From Aliarcobacter cryaerophilus (lineage in GTDB: Bacteria; Campylobacterota; Campylobacteria; Campylobacterales; Arcobacteraceae), in assembly GCF_014352935.1 (NCBI RefSeq), contig NZ_CP060694.1, positions 744,001-808,000 of the forward strand: DNA of 64,000 nucleotides, read 5' to 3'. Within the stretch, counting starts at the first letter, position 1; each line of letters begins with the position of its first letter. Shown piece after piece: positions 8,585 to 18,064 of this stretch. A program made the position numbers and the translations under genes. Under the pieces are notes generated by a model, which saw nothing but the letters and a program-made list of their open reading frames with translations, was not told where the DNA came from and made no database searches.

Positions 8585-10363
8585 TTACTCTAATTCTGTT
8601 ATATATCCCAATTCATATAATTTATCATAAATTTTACTAGCAATTCCACCTGTTGCACTTCCACCACCACCACCGTGTTCTTGTATTATTGTTACTACAT
8701 ATTTTGGATTTTTATATGGTCCATAAGTAGTAATCCAAGCATGAGATCTTTGAAAATATTCCATTTCACTCTCTTTCATTCTCACTTTTTCACTTTGTGG
8801 AATAGATACAACTTGAGCAGTTCCTGTTTTTGCTGCTATTTTTACTTTTGAGTTTATATATCTTTTCGCAGTTCCTGATGGAGAGTTTGCAACATCAAAC
8901 ATTCCTTCTTGCATAAGTTTTATATGCTCTTTTTTAAAATCTAACTCTTTTGGTTCTTCATAAGCATCTTTTGTTAGGTGTGGTTTTGGAAGTTTTCCAC
9001 TTGCAAAAAATGCTGTAAATCTTGCTATTTGTAAAGGAGTTGTTAGCATATTTCCTTGACCAATAGAACTAATAACAGTTTCACCAATATACCAAGGTTT
9101 TTTTAATTTTTGTTCTTTCCACTCTTTATTTGGATTAATACCTATAAATTCATTGTGTAAATCTATACCAGTTTTTTCTCCAATTCCTAATTTTGCCAAA
9201 GTTGCAGACATCTTTCCAATTCCTATTTTTAAACTCCCTTTATAATAAAAATCATCACAACTTTGTTCAATTGAACTTCTAAATCCAATATGCCCATGAC
9301 CTGTTGTTTTCCAACACCTAAAATTTCTGTTTCCAATTGGTAAAGAACCACTACATTGAACTGTAAATTTATCACTTATTCCATTTTCTAAAAATGATAG
9401 TGCAACTCCCATTTTTATAACAGAACCAGGAGGATATAATCCATTTATAATCTTATTTGTAAAAGGATGATTAAAATCATTTCTCATAAGATTCCACTCT
9501 TCTTGAGTAATTCCTCTTGCAAAAAGATTACTATCATACTCAGGAAATGAACCTGCTGCTAATATTTCACCATTATTTGCATCCATAACTATAACAGAAC
9601 CAGCTCTATCTACAAAGAGTTCTTGAATATATTTTTGAAGATTAACATCAATTGTAATTCTTACATTATTGTCATTTGAAGGATCTTTTTGTTCTATTAC
9701 TTCAATCTCTTTATTTAAAGCATTTACTTTTGTATCTTTAAATCCTAGTGTTCCTTGAAGTTTGTCATTATAGTATCTCTCAATTCCACTTTTACCCACA
9801 ACACCACTATATTTTGCTATTTCATTGTTTGCAATATCAAGTTTTGAAGCTTTACTAACATAACCTATAATATGTGCAGCTAGCTCTTTATGCGGATAGT
9901 GTCGTTTTGAAGATGATTCAATTCTAATATCCTCTTGAGTTGCTAAAAATGTATATCTTGAAAAAATCTCTTCATAAGGAACATAATCAATAACTTTTAT
10001 AAATTCATGATTGTAAGGAGAATCTTCTCTTAAATAATCTTTTATTAATTTATTTTTATCATATTGTGGAAACTGTTCTACTACAATATCTATAAGTTTT
10101 TCTAGTTTTTCTCTATATTTAGGAGCTCTTAAATGAGGTTTTATAAGAATAGAAAATCCTATTTGATTTAGAGCCAAAGGCTCTCCATTTCTATCTTCTA
10201 TTACACCTCTTGTAGGTGCTAAATATGTCTTTTTTATATAATTGTTTTTTGATAACTCTTCATAGTAAGTGTTTGATTTGATAGATAAAAAATATACTCT
10301 TGAAAGTAGTGTAATAGCAATAATTCCAATAAAAATATATATAAGAGTTAATCTAAAATTCAT
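8585..10363 (-). CDS. mrdA: Penicillin-binding protein 2 (elongation transpeptidase)
   Basis: 592 residues with one N-terminal membrane helix (about 5-25), the PBP dimerisation domain (RGVIEDRNGEPLALN onward) and a C-terminal transpeptidase domain. The catalytic motifs are SVIK (SxxK, in GSVIKMG), SCD (SxN position) and KTGTA. It cross-links peptidoglycan during side-wall growth with RodA, whose gene lies 6.6 kb away on the opposite strand. The start overlaps the end of the upstream MreD-like gene by four bases. The glycine-rich C-terminal stretch (HGGGGGSATGG) is usual in this family. Confidence 0.95.
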   Translation of the reverse strand: MNFRLTLIYIFIGIIAITLLSRVYFLSIKSNTYYEELSKNNYIKKTYLAPTRGVIEDRNGEPLALNQIGFSILIKPHLRAPKYREKLEKLIDIVVEQFPQYDKNKLIKDYLREDSPYNHEFIKVIDYVPYEEIFSRYTFLATQEDIRIESSSKRHYPHKELAAHIIGYVSKASKLDIANNEIAKYSGVVGKSGIERYYNDKLQGTLGFKDTKVNALNKEIEVIEQKDPSNDNNVRITIDVNLQKYIQELFVDRAGSVIVMDANNGEILAAGSFPEYDSNLFARGITQEEWNLMRNDFNHPFTNKIINGLYPPGSVIKMGVALSFLENGISDKFTVQCSGSLPIGNRNFRCWKTTGHGHIGFRSSIEQSCDDFYYKGSLKIGIGKMSATLAKLGIGEKTGIDLHNEFIGINPNKEWKEQKLKKPWYIGETVISSIGQGNMLTTPLQIARFTAFFASGKLPKPHLTKDAYEEPKELDFKKEHIKLMQEGMFDVANSPSGTAKRYINSKVKIAAKTGTAQVVSIPQSEKVRMKESEMEYFQRSHAWITTYGPYKNPKYVVTIIQEHGGGGGSATGGIASKIYDKLYELGYITELE

Positions 10364-10788
10364 AAAAATATCCCAACTAAGATTAAATCTATAATAAGAT
10401 TTATTATTAGAATATAACTAAAAAATGAGTCAAAATTAAAGAAGATATACCAAATAATACCTAAACCTATGTAAAAAAAGATTACATATAAAAATGTATT
10501 TATCTGATTTTGTTCATATCTTGGAATTATAAAAAGATATACAAAATATGATAGTAATGATAAGGAAAATGGTTTAAGTCCCATATTTAACTCAATAAGT
10601 AAAAAAGCAATTATAACAAACGCAAAAGAGTAGTAATATTTTTGCTTCAAAGTTCTATAAAATGCAGTTGAAATAACTCCTGCAAATAAAATAACTAAAA
10701 AATGAGTAGAAGCTAAAAAATTTATACTCACTGCAAAAATTAGTAAAAATATTAAAAAAACTGGATTGTCTATGCTATTTTTTACCAT
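10360..10788 (-). CDS. Small polytopic membrane protein, MreD-like by position
   Basis: 142 residues, almost wholly hydrophobic, with about five membrane helices. Sequence alone does not name it. Its position immediately before mrdA, with a four-base overlap, and its size fit a MreD-type rod-shape protein, which in many bacteria is encoded just upstream of PBP2; mreB and mreC are not in this window. I treat MreD as an inference from context. Confidence 0.6.
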   Translation of the reverse strand: MVKNSIDNPVFLIFLLIFAVSINFLASTHFLVILFAGVISTAFYRTLKQKYYYSFAFVIIAFLLIELNMGLKPFSLSLLSYFVYLFIIPRYEQNQINTFLYVIFFYIGLGIIWYIFFNFDSFFSYILIINLIIDLILVGIFL

Positions 10789-10796
10789 AACATTAC

Positions 10797-12035
10797 CTAA
10801 ATATTAAAGAGATCTTTTGGATCTATATGAGAGCTATCTTTTGTAACTTGAAAAGTTAAGTTCTCATCTACTCTTCCTACAACTGAGCCTTTTTGAACCC
10901 ATTTTCCTACAACTAAAGTTGGTGCAATATCATCTAAGTGAGAGTAAACAGTATGAATTCCACCTTCATGTTGAATAATTACAACATTTTCTAGCATTCC
11001 AGCATTCTTTTTTGCATATACAACTTTTCCATTTAGAACAGCTACTACTTTTGAACCTTTTTCATTTGATTGTAAAACAACAGATTCATTAAATAATTTT
11101 ATTTTATAAACAGGGTCATAATATGTTCCAAAATTTTTAACAATTTTAAATGATTTTAAAGGAGCTATAGTTTTTGCACCTTTGTATTTTACTATTTGAA
11201 CACCATCTGTTGAAGAACCAATTTTTTTAACATCAAGATCTAAATCTTTTGCATATTTTTGATTTCGTACATTTGTTGTTTGTACTTGTTGATTATCTTC
11301 TTTCTCTTCTTGTGCTTTTTTTAACTCTTGTTGTTTAACAATTTTTAAGTCAGATAATATTTTACTCAAAGACTCTTGTTGTTCAATAACTTTTTTAAGT
11401 TCAGCTTGATAAAGTTTATGCTCTTTTTCTAAGTTCTCTAAAGATTTTGTATGCTTTATTTGTAGAGCTTTATAGTTCTCTTTAGTTTTTAATCTATCTT
11501 TGATATAGCTATTTAGTTTATTTATCTCTTGTTGATTTGCTTTTGTATTTTCTGTTAGTCTATTGTAATTTTCATTTAGTTTTAAAACTTTTTGTTTTGC
11601 ATTTGTTGATAGAAGATTGAACATTTCATTGTCTATTAGCTCTTGCAAAGACTCTTTTGAAGCTAGTTGAAGTGCTAAAGATGTAGAAAATTGTTCTACG
11701 ATTGTATTTATTATCTCCTCTTCACTACTATTTTTCTCTTTTATTAAATCACTAGATTTTGCTTGAAGGTCATTTAGTTTTGATTGAGAACTCTCCAGAA
11801 GTTTTTGATGTTGCTCTATATCTTCATTTATTTTTATAATATCTTCTTCAAGTTTTGATAAATTTGTATTTGAAGCTTCTATTTTGTCAGCTATCTCTTT
11901 TATTTTAACAGTTGTATTATCTTTACTCTTTTTACTACTATCTAGGATTTTCTGATTTTGTGCAATTTTTGTATCTATTGCTGATGCAAATATAAAAATT
12001 GGTATTAAAAATAGTGAAAAAATTAATCTAATCAT
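10797..12035 (-). CDS. EnvC-like murein hydrolase activator (degenerate LytM domain)
   Basis: 412 residues: signal peptide (about 1-17), a long coiled coil (about 25-250) and a C-terminal LytM/M23 fold (about 300-410). The zinc ligands of active M23 peptidases are missing: the HxxxD position reads FNESV and the final HxH position reads LTFQV, although YSHLD is retained. This is the pattern of EnvC-type proteins, which do not cut peptidoglycan but activate amidases under control of FtsEX. The gene directly follows ftsX with an eight-base overlap, supporting an FtsE-FtsX-EnvC module at the division site. Confidence 0.88.
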   Translation of the reverse strand: MIRLIFSLFLIPIFIFASAIDTKIAQNQKILDSSKKSKDNTTVKIKEIADKIEASNTNLSKLEEDIIKINEDIEQHQKLLESSQSKLNDLQAKSSDLIKEKNSSEEEIINTIVEQFSTSLALQLASKESLQELIDNEMFNLLSTNAKQKVLKLNENYNRLTENTKANQQEINKLNSYIKDRLKTKENYKALQIKHTKSLENLEKEHKLYQAELKKVIEQQESLSKILSDLKIVKQQELKKAQEEKEDNQQVQTTNVRNQKYAKDLDLDVKKIGSSTDGVQIVKYKGAKTIAPLKSFKIVKNFGTYYDPVYKIKLFNESVVLQSNEKGSKVVAVLNGKVVYAKKNAGMLENVVIIQHEGGIHTVYSHLDDIAPTLVVGKWVQKGSVVGRVDENLTFQVTKDSSHIDPKDLFNI

Positions 12036-12846
12036 TACTTATCTTATACTTAAATAATACACCAAATATTGTAAATACAGAGATACAAAAAGATAAAATA
12101 AAAATTTTTAAAATATCTCTTTCAATATTTATATTTACATTAACTATCTCTTGTAATTCAAATGGAAAAAGTACTTCAATATTACTTGATACATATATCA
12201 AAAAAAGTGAAGATATTAAAAAAGCAAGAAAAGAGCTTATTAGAGCATATTTTAAAACAGAAGATGCACTATAAATAATAGAAGCTCCATGAAGTCTTAA
12301 AATAGAAATTCTCACACTATGCTCATGAAACCAAAGTTTTATCTGTTTTGCAATAATTATTATTGCAAAAATAGTAATAATAAAAAATAGTATAAATGAA
12401 ACACTGTTTAAAATAAGCAGCAACAGATATATTTGATTATGGTTTTTATAAAAAACCTCTACATTTTTTACATCTTTATTTGAAAGTAGGGTTTTTTTAA
12501 TAACTTCTAATTCACTACTTGTTGGGAATATTTCAAGATATATTTGATAGAAGTATGGTAATTTTTGTCTTAAAAGTTCAATAGAGTTATCAGATAAATT
12601 TGATTTGATATTTTCAATTATCTTTTCATTTGGCAATAGTTGAATATTTTCAACTTTAATTCCAGCTAGTTCATTTAATGACTCTTTTTTAATAGGATTT
12701 GTTGCAACCAAAACAATACTATAATCTCTTGATATTTTATTTTTGTAATTATCTACAATATTATCAATAAGTAAAAAAATACAAAATGTAATAAGCATTG
12801 CTAAAAGTGGTACAAAAAATGCAAATATAGCTTTAAGAGACTTCAT
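12028..12846 (-). CDS. ftsX: Cell division ABC transporter permease FtsX
   Basis: 272 residues with the FtsX topology: helix about 8-28, a periplasmic domain (about 30-138), then three helices (about 140-170, 190-220, 245-265). FtsX passes ATP-driven conformational change to a periplasmic amidase activator. It overlaps ftsE upstream by 14 bases and the EnvC-like gene downstream by eight, so all three are probably translated together. Confidence 0.9.
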   Translation of the reverse strand: MKSLKAIFAFFVPLLAMLITFCIFLLIDNIVDNYKNKISRDYSIVLVATNPIKKESLNELAGIKVENIQLLPNEKIIENIKSNLSDNSIELLRQKLPYFYQIYLEIFPTSSELEVIKKTLLSNKDVKNVEVFYKNHNQIYLLLLILNSVSFILFFIITIFAIIIIAKQIKLWFHEHSVRISILRLHGASIIYSASSVLKYALISSFLAFLISSLFLIYVSSNIEVLFPFELQEIVNVNINIERDILKIFILSFCISVFTIFGVLFKYKISND

Positions 12847-13495
12847 AAATTATCCCATCTTCTATTGATAATTGTCTAAAATTAATTCCTAGATTTTTTG
12901 GAACTCTATGTGTTACAACAACTACTGTAATTCCTAGTTGTTCATTTGCTCCTTTTAATAGGTTCCAAACAACATCTGCATTAAAATCATCTAAATTTCC
13001 AGTTGGCTCATCTGCTATTATAATTTTTGGATTATGTGCTAAAGCACGTGCAACTGCAACTCTTTGTTGCTCTCCTCCACTTAGTTGATTTGGATAAAAA
13101 CCTTTTCTATGGCTTAATTTTACATGTTTTAAAAGATTATCAGCTTGAAGCTTTGAAACTTCATCTGAGTAGTTATTTATCTTAAGAGGCACCATAATGT
13201 TCTCTTCGATAGTATAATCATTTATCAGTTTATAATCTTGAAAAATAACACCAATATCTTTTCTAAGATGTCTTAGATTATTCCCTTTGATTTTAAAAAC
13301 TTCTTGATTTGAGATTTGTAAACTACCATGCTTTATTGGAATATCACCATAAAAAGATTTCAAAAGTGTTGATTTTCCACTTCCTGAATTTCCTCCAATA
13401 AAGACAAACTCCTTCTCTTTTATGGAAAAATTTCCTCTTTTTATAATATATTTATTACTATCATAAGTAAGATATAAATCTTTTGCTGTAATCAT
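12833..13495 (-). CDS. ftsE: Cell division ATP-binding protein FtsE
   Basis: 220 residues forming one ABC ATPase: Walker A GGNSGSGKST (about 34-43), Q-loop in VIFQDYKLI, signature LSGGEQQRVAVARAL and Walker B IIIADEPTGNLD. The product pairs with FtsX. Its start overlaps trmB by four bases, placing a tRNA methyltransferase and division genes in one transcription unit. Confidence 0.93.
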   Translation of the reverse strand: MITAKDLYLTYDSNKYIIKRGNFSIKEKEFVFIGGNSGSGKSTLLKSFYGDIPIKHGSLQISNQEVFKIKGNNLRHLRKDIGVIFQDYKLINDYTIEENIMVPLKINNYSDEVSKLQADNLLKHVKLSHRKGFYPNQLSGGEQQRVAVARALAHNPKIIIADEPTGNLDDFNADVVWNLLKGANEQLGITVVVVTHRVPKNLGINFRQLSIEDGIIYEVS

Positions 13496-14685
13496 TTAGA
13501 CAAAATCTCTTTTAATTTTTTATCAGCTTCTATATTTGAGCTAGTTGGAAGAGGGTTTCCTTGATAATAAGATATTTTACCATCCATTACTAAAAGATAT
13601 TTAGTCACAGGTCTATCAAAATTACCCATAGTAACTTTGATTAAACCAGAATTATCTTTATTTAATATCTTATAAAGCTCTTCAATGTGTACAAAATAAT
13701 TTTTAATTATTATAGCTTTTGTAAAAACATTTTTTATAAAGTTATCAAAATTTATATCAAAATCAAACTCAAAACTATAATTAATATTTAACTTTTCATC
13801 AATATTTTGTGAAGTTAAAACTACATCATATATATTTTTACCCTGTTTTTTCCATCTATCTTCATATTTACTTACAACCTCTAAATCTCTATTTACATCG
13901 ATTTTTATTGAGGCTTTGTTTAAGTTTGTAAGTAAATCTACACAAAAATCAAAATAGTTTCTACTATCAGTTCTAAGCTCCAAAGTTCCAGAAACTTTTA
14001 AAACCCTTAAAGCTTCATTTACAAACTCTTTTGAATAAATTCTTCTATGTGCTTTTTTATCCCAAGGAACTGGAAAATGAACAAATATTTTACCTACTTG
14101 ATTTGACTCTATAAACTCCATAAAAAGCCTAGCATCGTAGTTTACAACTAAAACATTTGTGATATTTTGAAGCTCTAATTGTTTTAAAAGTTGCTCGATT
14201 GAAGGATAGTGAATTTCAAGACCAATGAATTGTATATTCGGATTTTGTTTTGCTTGATAAAGAAGATGTCTTCCACTTCCAAAACCAATCTCTATTTGAA
14301 TCTCTTTATCGCTTTTAAAATCTTCTACAAAAAAATCAATATCTTTTAGATATTTATGTTCTTGCTCTTTTTTCTCTTTTAAGTTTGTAGTATTTTTAAA
14401 TAAAATATTCGATTTATTCTCTAAAACATAAGAGTTTAGTGCATCTTTTATGTAAGAAACTGGTGATACTCTTGTTGTTTTATCTGATTTTATAAGATAG
14501 TTTTCATCTTTCTCTTTTATTGCTAATAAAAACTCTAAATCTTTGTTTTTTGTAGCAATTTTATATTCAATTTTTCTATTACTATCTTTTGGGTGATAAG
14601 ATTGGGCCGTAAATAAAAACTCAATATCTCCTTTTTTTAAAGGAGTTTCAAGTAGATTATTTCTTTCAAAAACTATGTGAGGCAT
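13492..14685 (-). CDS. trmB: tRNA (guanine-N7)-methyltransferase
   Basis: 397 residues, longer than the usual 210-240. The catalytic core lies in the middle: SAM-binding motif EIGFGSGRHLLYQ (about 132-144), EIHYPSIEQL, and the TrmB signature HFPVPWDKKAHRRI. The roughly 120-residue N-terminal and 140-residue C-terminal additions are typical of the long Campylobacterota TrmB. It makes m7G46 in tRNA. It starts two bases after the fibronectin-type lipoprotein gene. Confidence 0.93.
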   Translation of the reverse strand: MPHIVFERNNLLETPLKKGDIEFLFTAQSYHPKDSNRKIEYKIATKNKDLEFLLAIKEKDENYLIKSDKTTRVSPVSYIKDALNSYVLENKSNILFKNTTNLKEKKEQEHKYLKDIDFFVEDFKSDKEIQIEIGFGSGRHLLYQAKQNPNIQFIGLEIHYPSIEQLLKQLELQNITNVLVVNYDARLFMEFIESNQVGKIFVHFPVPWDKKAHRRIYSKEFVNEALRVLKVSGTLELRTDSRNYFDFCVDLLTNLNKASIKIDVNRDLEVVSKYEDRWKKQGKNIYDVVLTSQNIDEKLNINYSFEFDFDINFDNFIKNVFTKAIIIKNYFVHIEELYKILNKDNSGLIKVTMGNFDRPVTKYLLVMDGKISYYQGNPLPTSSNIEADKKLKEILSK

Positions 14686-14687
14686 AT

Positions 14688-15971
14688 TTATATACTTGTT
14701 TCAGGTAGAGCCAATTTTGCCTCATCGCTTTTTGAAGAAAGTATACCAAACTCATCTACTGCTTGTACTGAGTAGTAATAATCAACACCTTTTAGAATAT
14801 CATGATCTTCAAATCTAAGTGAAGTTATATTTTTAAATTTTACTGTATCTGATAAAAACCAGTTCTTTTTTACTCTTTTGTGAACATTATAAGATGTCGC
14901 TCTATTATCTCCTGCTTGCCAATTTAAAATAGCTTTATTTCCTTGAATTTGAGCTAAAGTTAATATTGGTTTTGCTGGTGGTGCTAGAGATATACCTTTT
15001 ATAGCTTCAATATCAGAGCTACTTTCAAGATTATCTTTATCAACTGCTATAACCTTGTAGTAGTACTCTTTTTTATCTGCATTTACTTCATCTGTATATT
15101 CTAAAGTATTTGAGTTTACAGCTGCTATGTTACTGTAACCTAAAGATTTATAGCTACTTCTATATATTCTATACTGAACTACATCAGGACTTTGAGATGC
15201 ACTCCAAGTTATATAGATTTTTTTTGGAATATTATTTGAAACTTTTATATTTGTAGCTGGTAGAGGAAGAGCTTTTGTTTTTGCTTCCAATACTTTCGTA
15301 GGAGCTGATTCAACATCTCCAAAAGAGAAAGCCTTTATTCTATATTTATATGTAGTATTATCATCTAATCCTGTATCAATAAATTCAGCACTTAGTCTAT
15401 TTTCTATCTTAGAAGCAGATGCCCAAACCCACTCTTTAAGAAAAGTATTATATCTTTCAACTCTATAATAACCAACTCTAGGATCAGGATGTGGTTGCCA
15501 TACAATTTTTACTTTTTTTGGAAGATTTGATACTGCTTGTGCAAAACCAACAGGCGTAATTCTTGGAAGAGTTTCTACTATATAAGCTTGAGTTGTAGGT
15601 GACTCTGTACCATCATTTAATCTAGCAGATATTTGATAAGCATACTTTGTTTTTGGTTCTAGACCTTTATCAACATAGTGTGTTATATATCTACTATCTG
15701 TTGCTTTTATTAATTTCAGAGTATTTTGACCTTTTGATAACTCTGTTCTATAAAAATTATAACCAACAACTCTATGGTCATCTATTCTTTGCCACTCAAA
15801 ACCAATTGAATTCATATCTGGAATTGATTTAATTGAAGAGTAATCTATTGTTTGAAAATTTTGATTAACCTTTGGTGAAGTTGTTGTAGTAAGGTTATCT
15901 AAAACATTTGCACAACCACTAATTATTAAAATTAAAAAAGCTAAAGAGGCTAGAAGTCTCAATTTTTTCAT
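14688..15971 (-). CDS. Fibronectin type III repeat lipoprotein
   Basis: About 427 residues with a lipoprotein signal ending LILIISGC, so it should be lipidated at the cysteine. The rest is about four fibronectin type III domains (roughly 45-140, 145-240, 245-335, 338-430), each with the YKY(Q/R)I-type strand (KYAYQISA, TYKYRIKAF, EYYYKVIAV, YYYSVQAV). I place the start at 15969-15971, where AAGGAG lies seven bases upstream, not at an ATG six codons earlier. It overlaps the pseudouridine synthase gene by 53 bases. Function unknown; envelope or surface scaffolding is plausible. Confidence 0.82.
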   Translation of the reverse strand: MKKLRLLASLAFLILIISGCANVLDNLTTTTSPKVNQNFQTIDYSSIKSIPDMNSIGFEWQRIDDHRVVGYNFYRTELSKGQNTLKLIKATDSRYITHYVDKGLEPKTKYAYQISARLNDGTESPTTQAYIVETLPRITPVGFAQAVSNLPKKVKIVWQPHPDPRVGYYRVERYNTFLKEWVWASASKIENRLSAEFIDTGLDDNTTYKYRIKAFSFGDVESAPTKVLEAKTKALPLPATNIKVSNNIPKKIYITWSASQSPDVVQYRIYRSSYKSLGYSNIAAVNSNTLEYTDEVNADKKEYYYKVIAVDKDNLESSSDIEAIKGISLAPPAKPILTLAQIQGNKAILNWQAGDNRATSYNVHKRVKKNWFLSDTVKFKNITSLRFEDHDILKGVDYYYSVQAVDEFGILSSKSDEAKLALPETSI

Positions 15972-16905
15972 ATATTCTCTCCTTGTCAAAATTGGTATCT
16001 ATAAAATCTTGCATATCTTTAGGAAGTTTTGCAGTAAAACTCATCTTCTCTTTAGTTCTAGGGTGAGTAAATACTAAGCAAAATCCATGTAAAAAAAATC
16101 CGTTTATAATACTAAAATCGCCCTTAAATCCATATAAAATATCCCCTAAAATGTGCCTATTCAATCTATTTAGGTGAACTCTTATTTGATGTGTTCTTCC
16201 TGTTGAAAGTTTACAAGCTATTAGTTCATATTTTGAGTTATTACTAACTTCTAGCTTACAAAATGATGTTTTTGCATATCTTCCATCTTTTTGTATAGAC
16301 ATTTTAAGTCTATTATTTGGGTTTCTTCCTATTGGTTCTTCTACAATAATATTATCTTTTAAAGGTAAATCAATCAAAGCTAAATAGTATCTTCCAGCTT
16401 CTCTTTTTTCTAGCTGTTTAGATAGTTCAATATGAGCTTCATTATTTTTTGCAACTATTAAAATCCCACTAGTTCCTTTATCAAGTCTATGTACAATTCC
16501 ATGTCTTTCATCACCACTTATAGTCGATAAACTTATATTTTGAAGCTTTAGCCAATCAACTAAAGTTGCATCTTTTACGCTAGGAGCATCATGAACGGTA
16601 AGACCACGAGGTTTATTTATAATTAAAATATCACTATCTTCATATATTATCTCTATATTTGTATCTTTTAATGACTCTTTTATAAATTCACTATTTTTTT
16701 TATCAAATGTTTTTGGTTCTGGAAAAAATACCTCTATTTCTTGATTTAATTTTAGTTTTAAACCATTTTTATCTGTTGTTTTACCATCTACTTTTACAAA
16801 CTCTTTTTGAATTAGTTGTTCAATTTGATTTCTTGAAGCATCTATTTTTAAACTTAAAAATTTATCTAATCTAATTTCTACATCTACAATAAAATTTTTA
16901 TACAT
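15919..16905 (-). CDS. RluA/RluD-family 23S rRNA pseudouridine synthase
   Basis: 328 residues with an N-terminal S4 RNA-binding domain (about 8-60, RLDKFLSLKI) and a pseudouridine synthase domain. The catalytic motif HGIVHRLDKGTSGIL contains the essential aspartate, and GRTHQIRVH is the second family signature. Probable substrate is 23S rRNA as for RluD, but RluA, RluC and RluD cannot be separated confidently here. It is divergent from rodA with a 19-base gap, so the two promoters must overlap or lie inside coding sequence. Confidence 0.9.
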   Translation of the reverse strand: MYKNFIVDVEIRLDKFLSLKIDASRNQIEQLIQKEFVKVDGKTTDKNGLKLKLNQEIEVFFPEPKTFDKKNSEFIKESLKDTNIEIIYEDSDILIINKPRGLTVHDAPSVKDATLVDWLKLQNISLSTISGDERHGIVHRLDKGTSGILIVAKNNEAHIELSKQLEKREAGRYYLALIDLPLKDNIIVEEPIGRNPNNRLKMSIQKDGRYAKTSFCKLEVSNNSKYELIACKLSTGRTHQIRVHLNRLNRHILGDILYGFKGDFSIINGFFLHGFCLVFTHPRTKEKMSFTAKLPKDMQDFIDTNFDKERIYEKIETSSLFSFFNFNN

Positions 16906-16924
16906 ATTATGCTACTCTTTCGCT

Positions 16925-18034
16925 ATGCGTTTACTTGATAAAAGAATTATGTCACATTTTGATTATTTAATATTAATCTTTATAGCCCCTTTAATAATAC
17001 TATCTTATGTATTAATATCAGAGGCAAATGATGCATTGGCAAGTAAACAAGTATTTTATTATACTATATCCTTATTTATATTTATTTTAGTTTTTATGTT
17101 TCCTCTTAGAAAAAATCTAAGATTAGTTCCTTTTTTATATTGGATAGGAATTTTGCTTTTACTAGCAGTAGAATTTATAGGGGTAACAAAACTAGGTGCA
17201 AAAAGATGGATACATATTCCACTTCTTGATACAACTATTCAACCTTCTGAGATTATAAAGCCGATATATATATTGATGTTAGGATATTTAATACAAAGAA
17301 AACCACCACCCATTGGTGGATATGGATTAAAAGATTTTGGATACTTTTCGATTTATATTTTTATACCATTTTTTCTAATAGCTAAAGAGCCAGATTTGGG
17401 AACAGCTCTTGTATTGCTTTTGGTTGGATATGGGATACTTTTTATAATTGGTGTAAATTGGAAAATATGGTTAGGAATTGTATTTATTTTATCCATATTT
17501 TTACCATTTTCATATAATTATATTATGAAAGATTACCAAAAGAAGAGGGTCCATGACTTCATAGTTGCAGAAAAACCTAGTTATCATGTCCAGCAAAGTA
17601 TTATAGCAATTGGATCAGGTGGGCTTACTGGAAAAGATAGTGATGAAGCAACTCAAACTCAACTTAAATTTTTACCAATTGCTACAAGTGATTTCATTTT
17701 TGCTTATTTAGTTGAAAGACATGGATTTTTAGGTGCTTTTGGTTTAATAGTTTTATATGTGATTATAATTTTGCATCTATTTACAATAAACTATTTTTTC
17801 AAAACAGATTTTATAGTAAAAGCATTTTCCTCAGGCTTAGCTTTACTTATTTTTTTAAATATGAGTGTAAATATTTTGATGGTAATAGGTTTTGCACCAG
17901 TTGTTGGTATTCCTTTACCTCTATTTTCTTATGGTGGAAGCTCTTTTATAAATTTTATTGTAACTTTTGCGATTTTAGAAAATCTACTAGCATTTAGATA
18001 TATGGATATGTATAATTATGAAAGAAAAATGTAA
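16925..18034 (+). CDS. rodA: Rod-shape SEDS glycosyltransferase RodA
   Basis: 369 residues with about ten membrane helices. SEDS-family signatures are present: KRWIHIP, QPSEIIKP, AKEPDLGTALVLL, and the C-terminal block VVGIPLPLFSYGGSS. The shape of the extracytoplasmic loop (YHVQQSIIAIGSGGLTGK) favours RodA over FtsW, and mrdA nearby supports it. RodA polymerises glycan strands that PBP2 cross-links. It is the only gene in its orientation between rluD-like and tonB-like genes. Confidence 0.93.
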   Translation: MRLLDKRIMSHFDYLILIFIAPLIILSYVLISEANDALASKQVFYYTISLFIFILVFMFPLRKNLRLVPFLYWIGILLLLAVEFIGVTKLGAKRWIHIPLLDTTIQPSEIIKPIYILMLGYLIQRKPPPIGGYGLKDFGYFSIYIFIPFFLIAKEPDLGTALVLLLVGYGILFIIGVNWKIWLGIVFILSIFLPFSYNYIMKDYQKKRVHDFIVAEKPSYHVQQSIIAIGSGGLTGKDSDEATQTQLKFLPIATSDFIFAYLVERHGFLGAFGLIVLYVIIILHLFTINYFFKTDFIVKAFSSGLALLIFLNMSVNILMVIGFAPVVGIPLPLFSYGGSSFINFIVTFAILENLLAFRYMDMYNYERKM

Positions 18035-18064
18035 AGTTTTTTAATAGTTTCTATAAAAAACTTT
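18033..18064. terminator. Bidirectional AT-rich terminator between rodA and the TonB-like gene
   Basis: An inverted repeat of AAAGTTTTTTA and TAAAAAACTTT with further inner pairing (ATAG and CTAT) overlaps both stop codons of the convergent genes. The stem contains T-runs in both directions, suiting a terminator for either strand. Confidence 0.55.
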
